Source: Pseudomonas frederiksbergensis | GTDB taxonomy: Bacteria; Pseudomonadota; Gammaproteobacteria; Pseudomonadales; Pseudomonadaceae | Direction of reading: 5' to 3' | Assembly: GCF_003732665.1 (NCBI RefSeq) | Contig: NZ_MOBP01000015.1 | Location: 124,001-188,000 of the forward strand | DNA: 64,000 nt | Shown here: in pieces, positions 1-8,499 of the stretch | Layout of the letters: each line of letters begins with the position of its first letter | How positions within the stretch are numbered: the first letter of the stretch is position 1 | Program-made: the position numbers and the translations under genes | Notes under the pieces: model-generated | What the model was told of the DNA's origin: nothing | The model's input: the letters and a program-made list of their open reading frames with translations, nothing else | Databases searched by the model: none

Positions 1-47
1 GAAGCTCGTAGTTCAGACTTTTAGCTGGATGTGTCTGGAGGATCGCC

Positions 48-141
48 TTCGCGAGCAAGCCCGCTCCCACAAGGGGTTTGGGGTGGACACAAATTGTGTG
101 AACACTACAAGACCACCTGTGGGAGCGGGCTTGCTCGCGAA
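48..141. repeat. REP pair (REPIN), family 1
   Basis: Two inverted copies of the family-1 REP core (GGAGCGGGCTTGCTCGCGAA and its complement) lie at about 48-71 and 118-141, in the tail-out orientation opposite to most other pairs in this window. The pair sits just downstream of the GlcG-like gene. Bases 1-47 show no gene I can support. Confidence 0.85.
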
Positions 142-166
142 AGCGCCAGTTCAATCAACAAAAATC

Positions 167-607
167 TTAAGCACTAACCCCCGCATCCCCCCGCAACCCC
201 AGCGCTTCAATCGCCTGAATTGCACACTGTTCATCCACATCGGAAATATCCCCGCTGATCCCCACCGCGCCCAGCACGTTCCCGTCCTGATCGCGAATTA
301 GCACGCCGCCCGGTGCCGGCACGACGCTGCCCTGCCCCAGGCTGTTGAGCGCGGCGATAAACGCGGGTCGTTGTTGCGCGTCCAGCGCCAGCAGGCGTGA
401 GCCTTTGCCCAGGGCAATCGCGCCCCAGGCTTTGCCGATGGCGATTTGCGGGCGCAGCAGGCTGGCGCCGTCTTCGCGCTGCAAGGAGATCAGGTGGCCG
501 CCGGCGTCCAGCACGGCGATGGTCAGGGGGGCTGCGGAGATTGCACGCCCTGCGGCGATGGCCTGGGCGATCAGGTTGTTTGCGACGTTCAAGGTTAAAG
601 CGCTCAT
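167..607 (-). CDS. GlcG/HbpS-family heme-binding-like protein
   Basis: This 146-residue protein matches the GlcG/HbpS family (DUF336), small proteins often found beside glycolate, glyoxylate and diol catabolic genes. The family fold is visible in the segment with LTIAVLDAGGHLISLQREDG and in the C-terminal GGVLIRDQDGNVLGAVGISG, followed by DEQCAIQAIEALG. The start was placed at the ATG giving MSALTLNV because GAGGA precedes it at normal spacing; an upstream in-frame ATG would add 26 non-conserved residues. The gene diverges from gcl, and the shared region holds two copies of TTGTATACAA. The precise biochemical role of GlcG-type proteins is poorly defined; involvement in glyoxylate metabolism is inferred from position only. 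Confidence 0.8.
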   Translation of the reverse strand: MSALTLNVANNLIAQAIAAGRAISAAPLTIAVLDAGGHLISLQREDGASLLRPQIAIGKAWGAIALGKGSRLLALDAQQRPAFIAALNSLGQGSVVPAPGGVLIRDQDGNVLGAVGISGDISDVDEQCAIQAIEALGLRGDAGVSA

Positions 608-699
608 GGTGCCGTCCTCATTTTGTTTTTGGAAAGCGGTTGGGCTGCGGTTTTGTGCCGCAGTCCGATGCAACAAATAGAACACAATAGATTATTTAT

Positions 700-709
700 T
701 TGTATACAA
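700..709. promoter_or_regulatory. Palindromic operator candidate, copy 1
   Basis: This is a perfect palindrome, TTGTATACAA, fitting the TNGTNNACNA pattern recognised by FadR-subfamily GntR regulators. It lies about 92 bp upstream of the GlcG-like start, in the divergent region shared with gcl. A second identical copy lies at 838-847. No GntR gene of this type is next to it, so the regulator is unknown. Confidence 0.5.
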
Positions 710-837
710 TAATTCTCGAAAAGCGCCACATGCGACGAAAAGCCACAGCAGGATGGGCTTCCGACGAATGAAACAGACGCTTGAGAAAATGGATTGACCT
801 GCGCCGTCCGCCGTGAATACACTCTGCGCAAAGCCAC

Positions 838-847
838 TTGTATACAA
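838..847. promoter_or_regulatory. Palindromic operator candidate, copy 2
   Basis: This is the second exact copy of TTGTATACAA, ending 27 bp before the gcl start codon. That is a position where a bound repressor would block gcl initiation or transcription. The spacing between the two copies is 138 bp, so each of the two divergent genes could have its own operator. Confidence 0.5.
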
Positions 848-874
848 TTACAAAACGTAAGAGGCACCAAAACC

Positions 875-2650
875 ATGAGCAAAATGAGAGCAATCGAAGC
901 CGCCGTTCTGGTGATGCGCCGCGAAGGGGTTGATACCGCTTTTGGCATCCCGGGCGCCGCGATCAACCCGCTGTACTCCGCCCTGCAGAAGGTCGGTGGC
1001 ATCGATCACGTCCTCGCTCGCCACGTGGAAGGCGCTTCGCACATGGCCGAGGGTTACACCCGCACCAAGGCCGGCAATATCGGCGTGTGCATCGGCACCT
1101 CCGGCCCGGCGGGCACTGACATGGTCACCGGCCTTTACAGCGCCTCGGCCGACTCGATCCCGATCCTGTGCATCACCGGCCAGGCACCCCGGGCGCGCAT
1201 GCATAAGGAAGACTTCCAGGCGGTCGACATCACCGCCATCGTCAAGCCAGTGACCAAGTGGGCCACCACCGTCATGGAACCGGGCCAAGTGCCGTATGCG
1301 TTCCAGAAAGCCTTCTACGAAATGCGTTCCGGCCGTCCAGGCCCGGTGCTGATCGACCTTCCGTTCGACGTGCAGATGGCCGAAATCGAATTCGACATCG
1401 ACGCCTACGAACCGCTGCCACTGGCCAAGCCCACCGCCAACCGCGTGCAAATCGAGAAGGCCCTGGCCATGCTCGATCAGGCTGAGCGTCCATTGCTGGT
1501 GGCCGGCGGCGGCATCATCAACGCCGACGCCAGCGAATTGCTGGTGGAGTTCGCCGAGCTGACCGGCATTCCAGTGATCCCGACCCTGATGGGCTGGGGC
1601 ACCATCCCCGACGATCACCCGTTGATGGTCGGCATGGTCGGCCTGCAAACCTCGCACCGCTACGGCAACGCGACGATGCTCAAGTCCGACCTGGTGCTGG
1701 GCGTCGGTAACCGCTGGGCCAACCGCCACACCGGCTCGATCGACGTCTACACCGAAGGCCGCAAGTTCATTCACGTCGACATCGAACCGACCCAGATCGG
1801 CCGCGTGTTCACGCCAGACCTGGGCATCGTCTCCGACGCCGCCGCCGCGCTGACCGTGTTCATCGAAGTCGCTCGCGAATGGCAAGCCGCCGGCAAGCTG
1901 AAAAACCGCAGCGCCTGGCTGCAAGATTGCCAGCAGCGCAAATCCAGCCTGCAACGCAAGACCCACTTCGACAACGTGCCGGTCAAGCCGCAGCGCTTGT
2001 ATGAAGAGATGAACCAAGTATTCGGCAAAGACACCTGCTACGTCAGCACCATTGGTCTGTCGCAGATTGCCGGCGCGCAATTCCTGCACGTCTACAAGCC
2101 GCGTCACTGGATCAACTGCGGCCAGGCTGGCCCGTTGGGCTGGACCATTCCGGCGGCGCTGGGCGTGGTCAAGGCTGATCCGACTCGCAAAGTCGTGGCA
2201 CTGTCGGGCGACTATGATTTCCAGTTCATGATCGAGGAATTGGCGGTGGGCGCGCAGTTCAAGCTGCCGTACATCCACGTCGTGGTGAACAACTCGTACC
2301 TTGGGTTGATCCGCCAGGCCCAGCGCGGTTTCGACATGGACTACTGCGTGCAGCTGTCCTTCGATAACCTGAACGCGCCGGAACTCAACGGTTACGGTGT
2401 CGATCACGTGGCAGTCGCCGAAGGCCTCGGCTGCAAGGCGCTGCGCGTATTCGAACCGGGTCAGATCCAGCCTGCCCTGCGCAAGGCCCAGGAACTGATC
2501 GAAGAGTTCAAGGTGCCGGTGATCGTCGAGATTATCCTGGAGCGCGTGACCAACATTTCCATGGGCACCGAGATCAACGCCGTCAACGAATTCGAAGACC
2601 TGGCGTTGGTCGGCAACGATGCGCCAACCGCGATTTCGTTGCTCGATTGA
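875..2650 (+). CDS. gcl: Glyoxylate carboligase (tartronate-semialdehyde synthase)
   Basis: This 591-residue ThDP enzyme condenses two glyoxylates to tartronate semialdehyde and CO2. It has the acetolactate-synthase-like layout: an N-terminal PYR domain (FGIPGAAINPLYSAL), a central FAD-type domain, and a C-terminal PP domain with the ThDP motif GDYDFQF...NNSYLGLIRQAQ. Residue 51 is Val (RHVEGASHMAEGY), where nearly all other ThDP enzymes have the catalytic Glu. This is the known signature of Gcl and separates it from acetolactate synthase. The start is the ATG after AAGAGG at about 859; the longer reading would add 27 unsupported residues. It is the first gene of the gcl-hyi-reductase-kinase-pyk set. 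Confidence 0.97.
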   Translation: MSKMRAIEAAVLVMRREGVDTAFGIPGAAINPLYSALQKVGGIDHVLARHVEGASHMAEGYTRTKAGNIGVCIGTSGPAGTDMVTGLYSASADSIPILCITGQAPRARMHKEDFQAVDITAIVKPVTKWATTVMEPGQVPYAFQKAFYEMRSGRPGPVLIDLPFDVQMAEIEFDIDAYEPLPLAKPTANRVQIEKALAMLDQAERPLLVAGGGIINADASELLVEFAELTGIPVIPTLMGWGTIPDDHPLMVGMVGLQTSHRYGNATMLKSDLVLGVGNRWANRHTGSIDVYTEGRKFIHVDIEPTQIGRVFTPDLGIVSDAAAALTVFIEVAREWQAAGKLKNRSAWLQDCQQRKSSLQRKTHFDNVPVKPQRLYEEMNQVFGKDTCYVSTIGLSQIAGAQFLHVYKPRHWINCGQAGPLGWTIPAALGVVKADPTRKVVALSGDYDFQFMIEELAVGAQFKLPYIHVVVNNSYLGLIRQAQRGFDMDYCVQLSFDNLNAPELNGYGVDHVAVAEGLGCKALRVFEPGQIQPALRKAQELIEEFKVPVIVEIILERVTNISMGTEINAVNEFEDLALVGNDAPTAISLLD

Positions 2651-2658
2651 TCATCCCC

Positions 2659-2748
2659 TGTGGGAGCGGGCTTGCTCGCGAAGGCGGCGGCACAATCAAC
2701 ATTGATGTCGCCTGACACACCGCTTTCGCGAGCAAGCCCGCTCCCACA
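2659..2748. repeat. REP pair (REPIN), family 1
   Basis: Two inverted family-1 REP cores face each other across about 40 bp between gcl and hyi. The long hairpin could stabilise or partly terminate the transcript inside the operon. Confidence 0.85.
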
Positions 2749-2776
2749 AGGGACCACACATTTACGGGAGACCACC

Positions 2777-3559
2777 ATGCCGCGTTTCGCAGCCAACCTG
2801 TCCATGCTGTTCACCGAACAGGATTTTCTTGCCCGTTTTGAAGCGGCCGCCAAGGCCGGCTTCAGTGGTGTCGAGTACCTGTTCCCCTACGACTTCAGCT
2901 CCGCCGAGATCAAGGCCAAGCTCGATGCCAACGGTCTGACCCAGGTGCTGTTCAACCTGCCGGCCGGTGACTGGGCCAAGGGCGAGCGCGGTATCGCGTG
3001 CCTGCCGGATCGGGTCGAAGAGTTCCGCGCCGGGGTCGATCTGGCGATTGCCTACGCGCAAGTGCTGGGCAACACCCAGATCAACTGCCTGGCCGGTATT
3101 CGTCCGCAAGGCATCGACGACGCCACCGTGGAAAAAACCTTCGTCAGCAACCTCAAGTACGCCGCCGACAAGCTGCAAGCGGTGGGCATCAAACTGGTGA
3201 TGGAAGCGATCAACACCCGCGACATCCCGGGTTTCTACCTGAACAACACGGCGCAAGCCCTGTCGATTCGCGAACAGGTCGGCAGCGCCAATCTGTTCCT
3301 GCAATACGACATCTATCACATGCAAATCATGGAAGGCGACCTGGCTCGCACCCTGCAATCGCACCTGGGCGAAATCAACCACGTGCAACTGGCGGACAAC
3401 CCAGGGCGCAACGAACCGGGCACCGGTGAGATCAACTACCGCTTCCTGTTCGAACACCTGGATCGCATTGGTTATCAGGGTTGGGTCGGTTGTGAATACA
3501 AGCCGCTGACCACCACCGAAGCGGGCCTCGGCTGGCTGAAAACCCATAACGCGATCTAA
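2777..3559 (+). CDS. hyi: Hydroxypyruvate isomerase
   Basis: This 260-residue protein of the xylose-isomerase-like TIM-barrel family interconverts hydroxypyruvate and tartronate semialdehyde. Visible family features are the N-terminal MPRFAANLSMLFTE, GFSGVEYLFPYDF, the segment KLVMEAINTRDIPGF with a metal-binding Glu, LQYDIYHMQIMEGDL, and the C-terminal GWVGCEYKP with the second Glu. The start was chosen at the ATG preceded by GGGAG at 2767; the region upstream is a REP element. It follows gcl directly and is the usual partner gene in the glycerate pathway. Confidence 0.95.
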   Translation: MPRFAANLSMLFTEQDFLARFEAAAKAGFSGVEYLFPYDFSSAEIKAKLDANGLTQVLFNLPAGDWAKGERGIACLPDRVEEFRAGVDLAIAYAQVLGNTQINCLAGIRPQGIDDATVEKTFVSNLKYAADKLQAVGIKLVMEAINTRDIPGFYLNNTAQALSIREQVGSANLFLQYDIYHMQIMEGDLARTLQSHLGEINHVQLADNPGRNEPGTGEINYRFLFEHLDRIGYQGWVGCEYKPLTTTEAGLGWLKTHNAI

Positions 3560-3570
3560 ACGCATACCCC

Positions 3571-3654
3571 TGTAGGAGCTGCCGAAGGCTGCGATCTTTT
3601 GATCTTGACCTTCAAAAGCAAAATCAAAAGATCGCAGCCTTCGGCAGCTCCTAC
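3571..3654. repeat. REP pair, family 2
   Basis: This is an inverted pair of the second REP type (GGAGCTGCCGAAGGCTGCGA and complement), with the short complementary AAAAGATC arms making a nearly continuous long hairpin. It lies between hyi and the tartronate semialdehyde reductase gene. The same type occurs at 9419-9514. Confidence 0.85.
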
Positions 3655-3684
3655 GGCTGTTTATAAAAACAAGAGGATTTTCTC

Positions 3685-4578
3685 ATGGCTAAAATCGGAT
3701 TTATCGGCACCGGCATCATGGGCCACCCAATGGCGTTGAACCTGCAGAAAGCCGGTCACAGCCTGTTCCTGTCGGCGCACCACGACGCTGCCCCGGCTGA
3801 TCTGGTTGCCGGTGGCGCCATCGCCCTGGCCAACCCGAAAGAAGTCGCGCAAGAAGCTGAATTCATCATCATCATGGTGCCGGACACCCCACAGGTCGAC
3901 GACGTGCTGTTCCGCGCCGACGGCATTGCCGCCGGTGTCGGCAAAGGCAAAGTGGTGATCGACATGAGTTCGATCTCGCCGACCGTCACCAAAACGTTCG
4001 CCGCCAAGATCAACGAGAAAGGTGCGCAATACCTCGACGCGCCGGTGTCCGGCGGTGAAGTCGGCGCCAAAGCCGCGAGCCTGAGCATCATGATCGGTGG
4101 TGATGCCGACGCCTTCGAACGCGCCTTGCCGCTGTTCCAGGCCATGGGCAAGAACATCACTCTGGTGGGCGGCAACGGCGACGGTCAAACCGCGAAAGTG
4201 GCGAACCAGATCATCGTTGCGCTGAACATCCAGGCCGTGGCTGAAGCGCTGTTGTTCGCCTCGAAAAACGGTGCTGACCCAGCCAAGGTCCGTGAAGCGC
4301 TGATGGGCGGTTTCGCTTCGTCCAAGATTCTTGAAGTGCACGGCGAGCGCATGATCAAAGGCACTTTCGACCCAGGCTTCCGCATCAGCCTGCACCAGAA
4401 GGACCTGAACCTGGCCTTGCAAGGCGCCAAGGAGTTGAACATCAACCTGCCGAACACCGCCAACGCCCAGCAAGTGTTCAGCACCTGCGCGGCCATCGGC
4501 GGCAGCAACTGGGACCACTCGGCGCTGATCAAGGGCCTGGAACACATGGCGAATTTCTCGATTCGCGACAAAAAATAA
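3685..4578 (+). CDS. glxR: 2-hydroxy-3-oxopropionate (tartronate semialdehyde) reductase
   Basis: This 297-residue member of the beta-hydroxyacid dehydrogenase family reduces tartronate semialdehyde to D-glycerate with NAD(P)H. The N-terminal Rossmann motif is GFIGTGIMGHPMALNL. The substrate-binding motif is DAPVSGGEVGA near residue 115, and the catalytic Lys lies in GQTAKVANQI near residue 170. A good ribosome site (AGAGGA) precedes the ATG. The length is typical of GarR/GlxR. Its place between hyi and the glycerate kinase-like gene supports the tartronate semialdehyde substrate. GarR and GlxR cannot be told apart by eye; the symbol follows context. Confidence 0.93.
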   Translation: MAKIGFIGTGIMGHPMALNLQKAGHSLFLSAHHDAAPADLVAGGAIALANPKEVAQEAEFIIIMVPDTPQVDDVLFRADGIAAGVGKGKVVIDMSSISPTVTKTFAAKINEKGAQYLDAPVSGGEVGAKAASLSIMIGGDADAFERALPLFQAMGKNITLVGGNGDGQTAKVANQIIVALNIQAVAEALLFASKNGADPAKVREALMGGFASSKILEVHGERMIKGTFDPGFRISLHQKDLNLALQGAKELNINLPNTANAQQVFSTCAAIGGSNWDHSALIKGLEHMANFSIRDKK

Positions 4579-4594
4579 GCCCGCCGCAAAAACC

Positions 4595-4684
4595 TGTGGG
4601 AGCGGGCTTGCTCGCGAAGACGGTGTATCAAGCGCCATTTGCATTGGCTGGCACACCGCTTTCGCGAGCAAGCCCGCTCCCACA
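4595..4684. repeat. REP pair (REPIN), family 1
   Basis: Inverted family-1 REP cores lie between the reductase gene and the glycerate kinase-like gene, in the same arrangement as 2659-2748. Confidence 0.85.
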
Positions 4685-4731
4685 GGGAACCGAGTTGCCC
4701 TTCAAATAACAAAAAATTCCGGGAGCCCGCC

Positions 4732-6012
4732 ATGTCGGTCGATCCGCAACACCTGCTGCGCGAGCTGTTTGCCACAGCCATCGACGCGGCCCATCCGCAG
4801 CAAGTCCTCGAAGCCCATTTACCCAAAGATCGCAGCGGTCGGGTGATCGTGATCGGCGCCGGCAAAGCCGCAGCCGCCATGGCCCAAGTGGTCGAGCGTT
4901 GCTGGCAGGGTGAAGTCTCCGGCCTGGTGGTCACCCGCTACGGCCACGGCGCCCCGTGCGAAAAAATCGAAGTGGTCGAAGCCGCGCACCCGGTGCCGGA
5001 CGCGGCTGGATTGGCCGTGGCCAAACGCGTGCTGGAACTGGTCAGCAACCTCAGCGAAGACGACCGCGTGATCTTCCTGCTCTCCGGCGGTGGCTCGGCG
5101 TTGCTCGCCCTGCCAGCACAAGGCATCACCCTCGCCGACAAGCAATCGATCAACAAAGCCCTGCTCAAATCCGGCGCGACCATCGGCGAGATGAACTGCG
5201 TGCGCAAGCACCTCTCGGCGATCAAGGGCGGGCGTCTGGGCAAGGCCTGCTGGCCGGCGACTGTTTACACCTACGCGATTTCCGATGTGCCCGGCGACCT
5301 CGCCACAGTCATCGCTTCCGGCCCGACTGTGGCCGACCCGAGCACTTCAGCCGAAGCCCTGGCGATCCTCAAGCGCTACAACATCGAAGTCCCGGCCTCG
5401 GTGCGTACCTGGCTGCAAAGCCCCGAATCGGAAACCGTCAAACCCGGCGATCCGAGCCTGGCCCGCAGTCATTTCCAATTGATCGCCCGCCCGCAGCAAT
5501 CCCTTGAAGCGGCGGCAGTGAAGTGCCGCCAGGCCGGTTTCAGTCCGCTGATCCTCGGTGATCTGGAAGGCGAGTCCCGGGAAGTGGCGAAGGTCCACGC
5601 CGGCATCGCCCGGCAGATCGTTTTGCATGGCCAGCCATTGGCCGCGCCCTGCGTGATTCTGTCCGGCGGCGAAACCACGGTCACCGTGCGCGGCAATGGT
5701 CGCGGCGGGCGCAACGCCGAGTTCCTGCTGAGCCTGACCGACAGCCTCAAAGGCCTGCCCGGCGTCTACGCCCTGGCCGGCGACACCGATGGCATCGACG
5801 GCTCAGAAGACAATGCCGGCGCAATCATGACCCCGGACAGCTACGCCCGCGCCGCCGCCCTCGGTCTGAGCGCCAGCGACGAGTTGGACAACAACAATGG
5901 CTACGGCTATTTCGCGGCGCTGGACGCCCTGATCGTCACCGAGCCGACGCGCACCAACGTCAACGACTTCCGCGCCATCCTGATCCTCGAGAGCACAAAA
6001 AATGACGCCTGA
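4732..6012 (+). CDS. ttuD: Glycerate 2-kinase / hydroxypyruvate reductase (MOFRL family)
   Basis: This 426-residue protein belongs to the DUF4147/MOFRL glycerate kinase family (TtuD/GckA). Family features are VIGAGKAAAAMAQ near the N terminus, AAHPVPDAAG, FLLSGGGSALL, and the C-terminal MOFRL region with SGGETTVTVRG, GRGGRNAEFLL and GDTDGIDG. Members are often annotated hydroxypyruvate reductase, but characterised ones phosphorylate glycerate to 2-phosphoglycerate. That fits here because the preceding gene makes glycerate and the next one is pyruvate kinase. The start was placed at the ATG with GGGAG upstream; the region before it is REP sequence. It overlaps pyk by 11 bases. Confidence 0.92.
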   Translation: MSVDPQHLLRELFATAIDAAHPQQVLEAHLPKDRSGRVIVIGAGKAAAAMAQVVERCWQGEVSGLVVTRYGHGAPCEKIEVVEAAHPVPDAAGLAVAKRVLELVSNLSEDDRVIFLLSGGGSALLALPAQGITLADKQSINKALLKSGATIGEMNCVRKHLSAIKGGRLGKACWPATVYTYAISDVPGDLATVIASGPTVADPSTSAEALAILKRYNIEVPASVRTWLQSPESETVKPGDPSLARSHFQLIARPQQSLEAAAVKCRQAGFSPLILGDLEGESREVAKVHAGIARQIVLHGQPLAAPCVILSGGETTVTVRGNGRGGRNAEFLLSLTDSLKGLPGVYALAGDTDGIDGSEDNAGAIMTPDSYARAAALGLSASDELDNNNGYGYFAALDALIVTEPTRTNVNDFRAILILESTKNDA

Positions 6013-7417
6013 TAAAAAGGTCAAAATCCTCGCCACCCTCGGCCCGGCCACGGACGGGATCCATGACATCCGCGAGTTGGTCGAGGCCGGGGTCAACATC
6101 TTCCGGTTGAATTTCAGCCACGGCGATCACGCCGACCATGCCAAGCGTTATCAATGGATTCGTGAAGTCGAGCGCCAGTTGAATTATCCGCTGGGGATTC
6201 TGATGGACCTGCAAGGCCCGAAACTGCGGGTCGGCAAGTTCGCCGAAGGCAAGGTGCAACTGCATCGCGGCCAGGCCCTGCGTCTGGACCTCGATCCGAC
6301 ACCGGGGGACGAACGCCGGGTCAACCTGCCGCACCCGGAAATCATTGCCGCCCTGGAACCGGGCATGGACCTGCTGCTGGACGACGGCAAGCTGCGCCTG
6401 CGGGTGGTGACCAAGTACACCGACGCGATCGACACCACGGTGCTCAATGGCGGCGAATTGTCGGACCGCAAAGGCGTGAACGTCCCGCAAGCGGTGCTCG
6501 ACCTCAGTCCGCTGACGGCCAAGGATCGCCGGGATTTGAGCTTCGGTCTGGAGCTGGGTGTTGACTGGGTGGCGCTGTCGTTTGTGCAACGTCCGGAAGA
6601 CATTCGCGAAGCTCGCGCACTGATCGGCGACAAAGCGTTTTTGATGGCGAAGATCGAGAAGCCGTCGGCGGTCACGCAACTGCGGGAAATCGCTGAATTG
6701 AGCGATGCGATCATGGTCGCTCGCGGTGATCTGGGCGTGGAAGTGCCGGCCGAAAGCGTGCCGCAGATTCAGAAAAACATCATCACCGTTTGCCGCGAAC
6801 TCGGGAAACCGGTGGTGGTGGCGACGCAGATGCTGGAGTCGATGCGCTTCTCCCCCGCGCCGACTCGCGCTGAGGTGACTGACGTTGCCAACGCCGTGGC
6901 TGAAGGCGCGGATGCGGTGATGCTGTCGGCGGAAACCGCGTCCGGCGAATACCCGCTGGAAGCCGTGCAGATGATGAGCAAGATCATTCGTCAGGTAGAG
7001 AATGGTCCGGATTATCAGACGCAACTGGACGTGAGCCGGCCGAAGGCTGAAGCGACCGTGTCCGATGCGATCAGTTGCGCGATCCGTCGTATCAGCAATG
7101 TGCTGCCGGTGGCGGTACTGGTGAACTACAGCGAGTCCGGAACCTCGAGCTTGCGGGCGGCGCGGGAACGGCCGACGGTGCCAATTCTGAACCTGACGCC
7201 GAACCTGCAAACCGCGCGACGCTTGACCGTGGCCTGGGGCGTGCACTCGGTGGTGAATGATCGGCTGCGCCAGGTGGATGAAGTGTGTTCAACGGCGCTG
7301 GAGATTGCCCAGGCCCAAGGCATGGCACAGCGTGGCGATACGCTGTTGATCACTGCGGGCGTGCCGTTTGGGCAACCGGGGTCGACTAATTCGTTGCGTA
7401 TCGAGACGTTGATTTAG
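6002..7417 (+). CDS. pyk: Pyruvate kinase
   Basis: This 471-residue type II pyruvate kinase converts phosphoenolpyruvate and ADP to pyruvate and ATP. It shows the N-terminal KILATLGPATDG, NFSHGDH, the beta-barrel B domain, KIEKPSAVTQL, the signature MVARGDLGVEVP, VATQMLESM, and the C-terminal allosteric domain with VNYSESGTSSLRAA. The start lies inside the end of the upstream gene, so translation is coupled. In this operon it completes the route glyoxylate to tartronate semialdehyde, glycerate, 2-phosphoglycerate, phosphoenolpyruvate and pyruvate, with enolase supplied elsewhere. Confidence 0.96.
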   Translation: MTPDKKVKILATLGPATDGIHDIRELVEAGVNIFRLNFSHGDHADHAKRYQWIREVERQLNYPLGILMDLQGPKLRVGKFAEGKVQLHRGQALRLDLDPTPGDERRVNLPHPEIIAALEPGMDLLLDDGKLRLRVVTKYTDAIDTTVLNGGELSDRKGVNVPQAVLDLSPLTAKDRRDLSFGLELGVDWVALSFVQRPEDIREARALIGDKAFLMAKIEKPSAVTQLREIAELSDAIMVARGDLGVEVPAESVPQIQKNIITVCRELGKPVVVATQMLESMRFSPAPTRAEVTDVANAVAEGADAVMLSAETASGEYPLEAVQMMSKIIRQVENGPDYQTQLDVSRPKAEATVSDAISCAIRRISNVLPVAVLVNYSESGTSSLRAARERPTVPILNLTPNLQTARRLTVAWGVHSVVNDRLRQVDEVCSTALEIAQAQGMAQRGDTLLITAGVPFGQPGSTNSLRIETLI

Positions 7418-7432
7418 CGCCTGTACTGGCCT

Positions 7433-7527
7433 CTTCGCGGGCAAGCCCGCTCCCACATTGAATCTCTGTTCAGTCGATGGATCTTTGAACAACACAAATC
7501 CACTGTGGGAGCGGGCTTGCTCGCGAA
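7433..7527. repeat. REP pair, family 1, tail-out
   Basis: Two inverted family-1 REP cores flank about 50 bp after pyk. The order is the complement first, as in 48-141. One core carries GCGGGCAAGC instead of GCGAGCAAGC. Confidence 0.8.
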
Positions 7528-7563
7528 TGGGGCAACTCGGTCCTCTGACAAACAAAAAATAAA

Positions 7564-8478
7564 ATGCCTGCCAACCACTTCAACACCCACTGCCCCGACT
7601 GGGCCACGGCCCTGCTCAACGGTTTCAGCCAGATCTTCCTCCAGCGCCATCCGCTGTGCGGTCTGCTGTGCCTGTTGGCGATTCTTTTTAGCGCACCGAC
7701 GCTGCTCGGCGGTGCGTTGCTGGGCGGCGTCGCCGGGTTGCTGACCGCGCAACGTCGCAACTATGCCAAGGCTGATCGCCAGGCCGGGCTGTTCAGTTAC
7801 AACGGGGTTTTACTCGGCTTGCTGCTGAGCCTGTCCTTCCCCTGGTCCGCGTTGTTGCCACTGCTGATCATCGCCTGCGGCGGTCTGAGCGCCATGCTGA
7901 CCCAGCAATGGCTCAAGCGTTGCCGGGATCACCATTGCTTGCCGGCCTACACCGCGCCGTTCGTGGGCTTGAGCTGGATGCTGCTCGCATTCGCCGCGCC
8001 CCAGCCTCCCGCGCTCCTTTTAGAAATGAATAGCCTCAACCTGATCGCCGCGTCCTTGAAAGGCTTTGGCCAGGTGATGTTTCTCGGGCATCCGCTGGCC
8101 GGCGTAATGATTGCCATCGGCTTGCTGATCGCGGACCGCCGCGCCTTTTGCTGGGCGTTGCTGGGTTCCGTGGCCGGTCTCGGTTTTGCCTTGTTGCACC
8201 ACGAAACGTCCGCCGCGCTGCTGGGTTTGAGCAGTTACAACCCGGTGCTCACCGCCCTCGCCTTCTGTCAGTTCCGTCGCCAACCCTGGCTGCCGTTGCT
8301 GGGGATTGTGCTGGCGGTGTTGCTCACACCGGGGTTCGCCGCAGTGGGTCTGGCCACGTTGACCGCGCCGTTCATCCTCGCCTGCTGGCTGATCCGCGCC
8401 GGTATCCGCCTGCTGCGTCAGGCCGCCAATGACCGTGCGCCTTGCGCTACCGGGGAGAATCACCCTAGGCTTCGCTGA
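7564..8478 (+). CDS. Urea transporter (UT family)
   Basis: This 304-residue, highly hydrophobic inner membrane protein has about ten membrane segments and the internal twofold repeat of urea transporters. Each half has the glycine-rich stretch followed by an SYN motif: GLFSYNGVLLGLLLSL in the first half and LGLSSYNPVLTALAF in the second. Both halves also have the QIFLQRHPLCG / QVMFLGHPLAG type segment that forms the pore. No strong ribosome site is visible before the ATG. It directly follows the glyoxylate genes, which would make sense if glyoxylate here comes with urea from allantoin or ureidoglycolate breakdown; that link is inference. Confidence 0.85.
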   Translation: MPANHFNTHCPDWATALLNGFSQIFLQRHPLCGLLCLLAILFSAPTLLGGALLGGVAGLLTAQRRNYAKADRQAGLFSYNGVLLGLLLSLSFPWSALLPLLIIACGGLSAMLTQQWLKRCRDHHCLPAYTAPFVGLSWMLLAFAAPQPPALLLEMNSLNLIAASLKGFGQVMFLGHPLAGVMIAIGLLIADRRAFCWALLGSVAGLGFALLHHETSAALLGLSSYNPVLTALAFCQFRRQPWLPLLGIVLAVLLTPGFAAVGLATLTAPFILACWLIRAGIRLLRQAANDRAPCATGENHPRLR

Positions 8479-8499
8479 TTCTCGGTTCAGGCGTTATCC

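Noticed and set aside
848..2407. 519-codon open frame antisense to gcl
   Set aside because: Composition (Val/His/Asp/Gln-rich) is that of a mirror frame of gcl; no family features.
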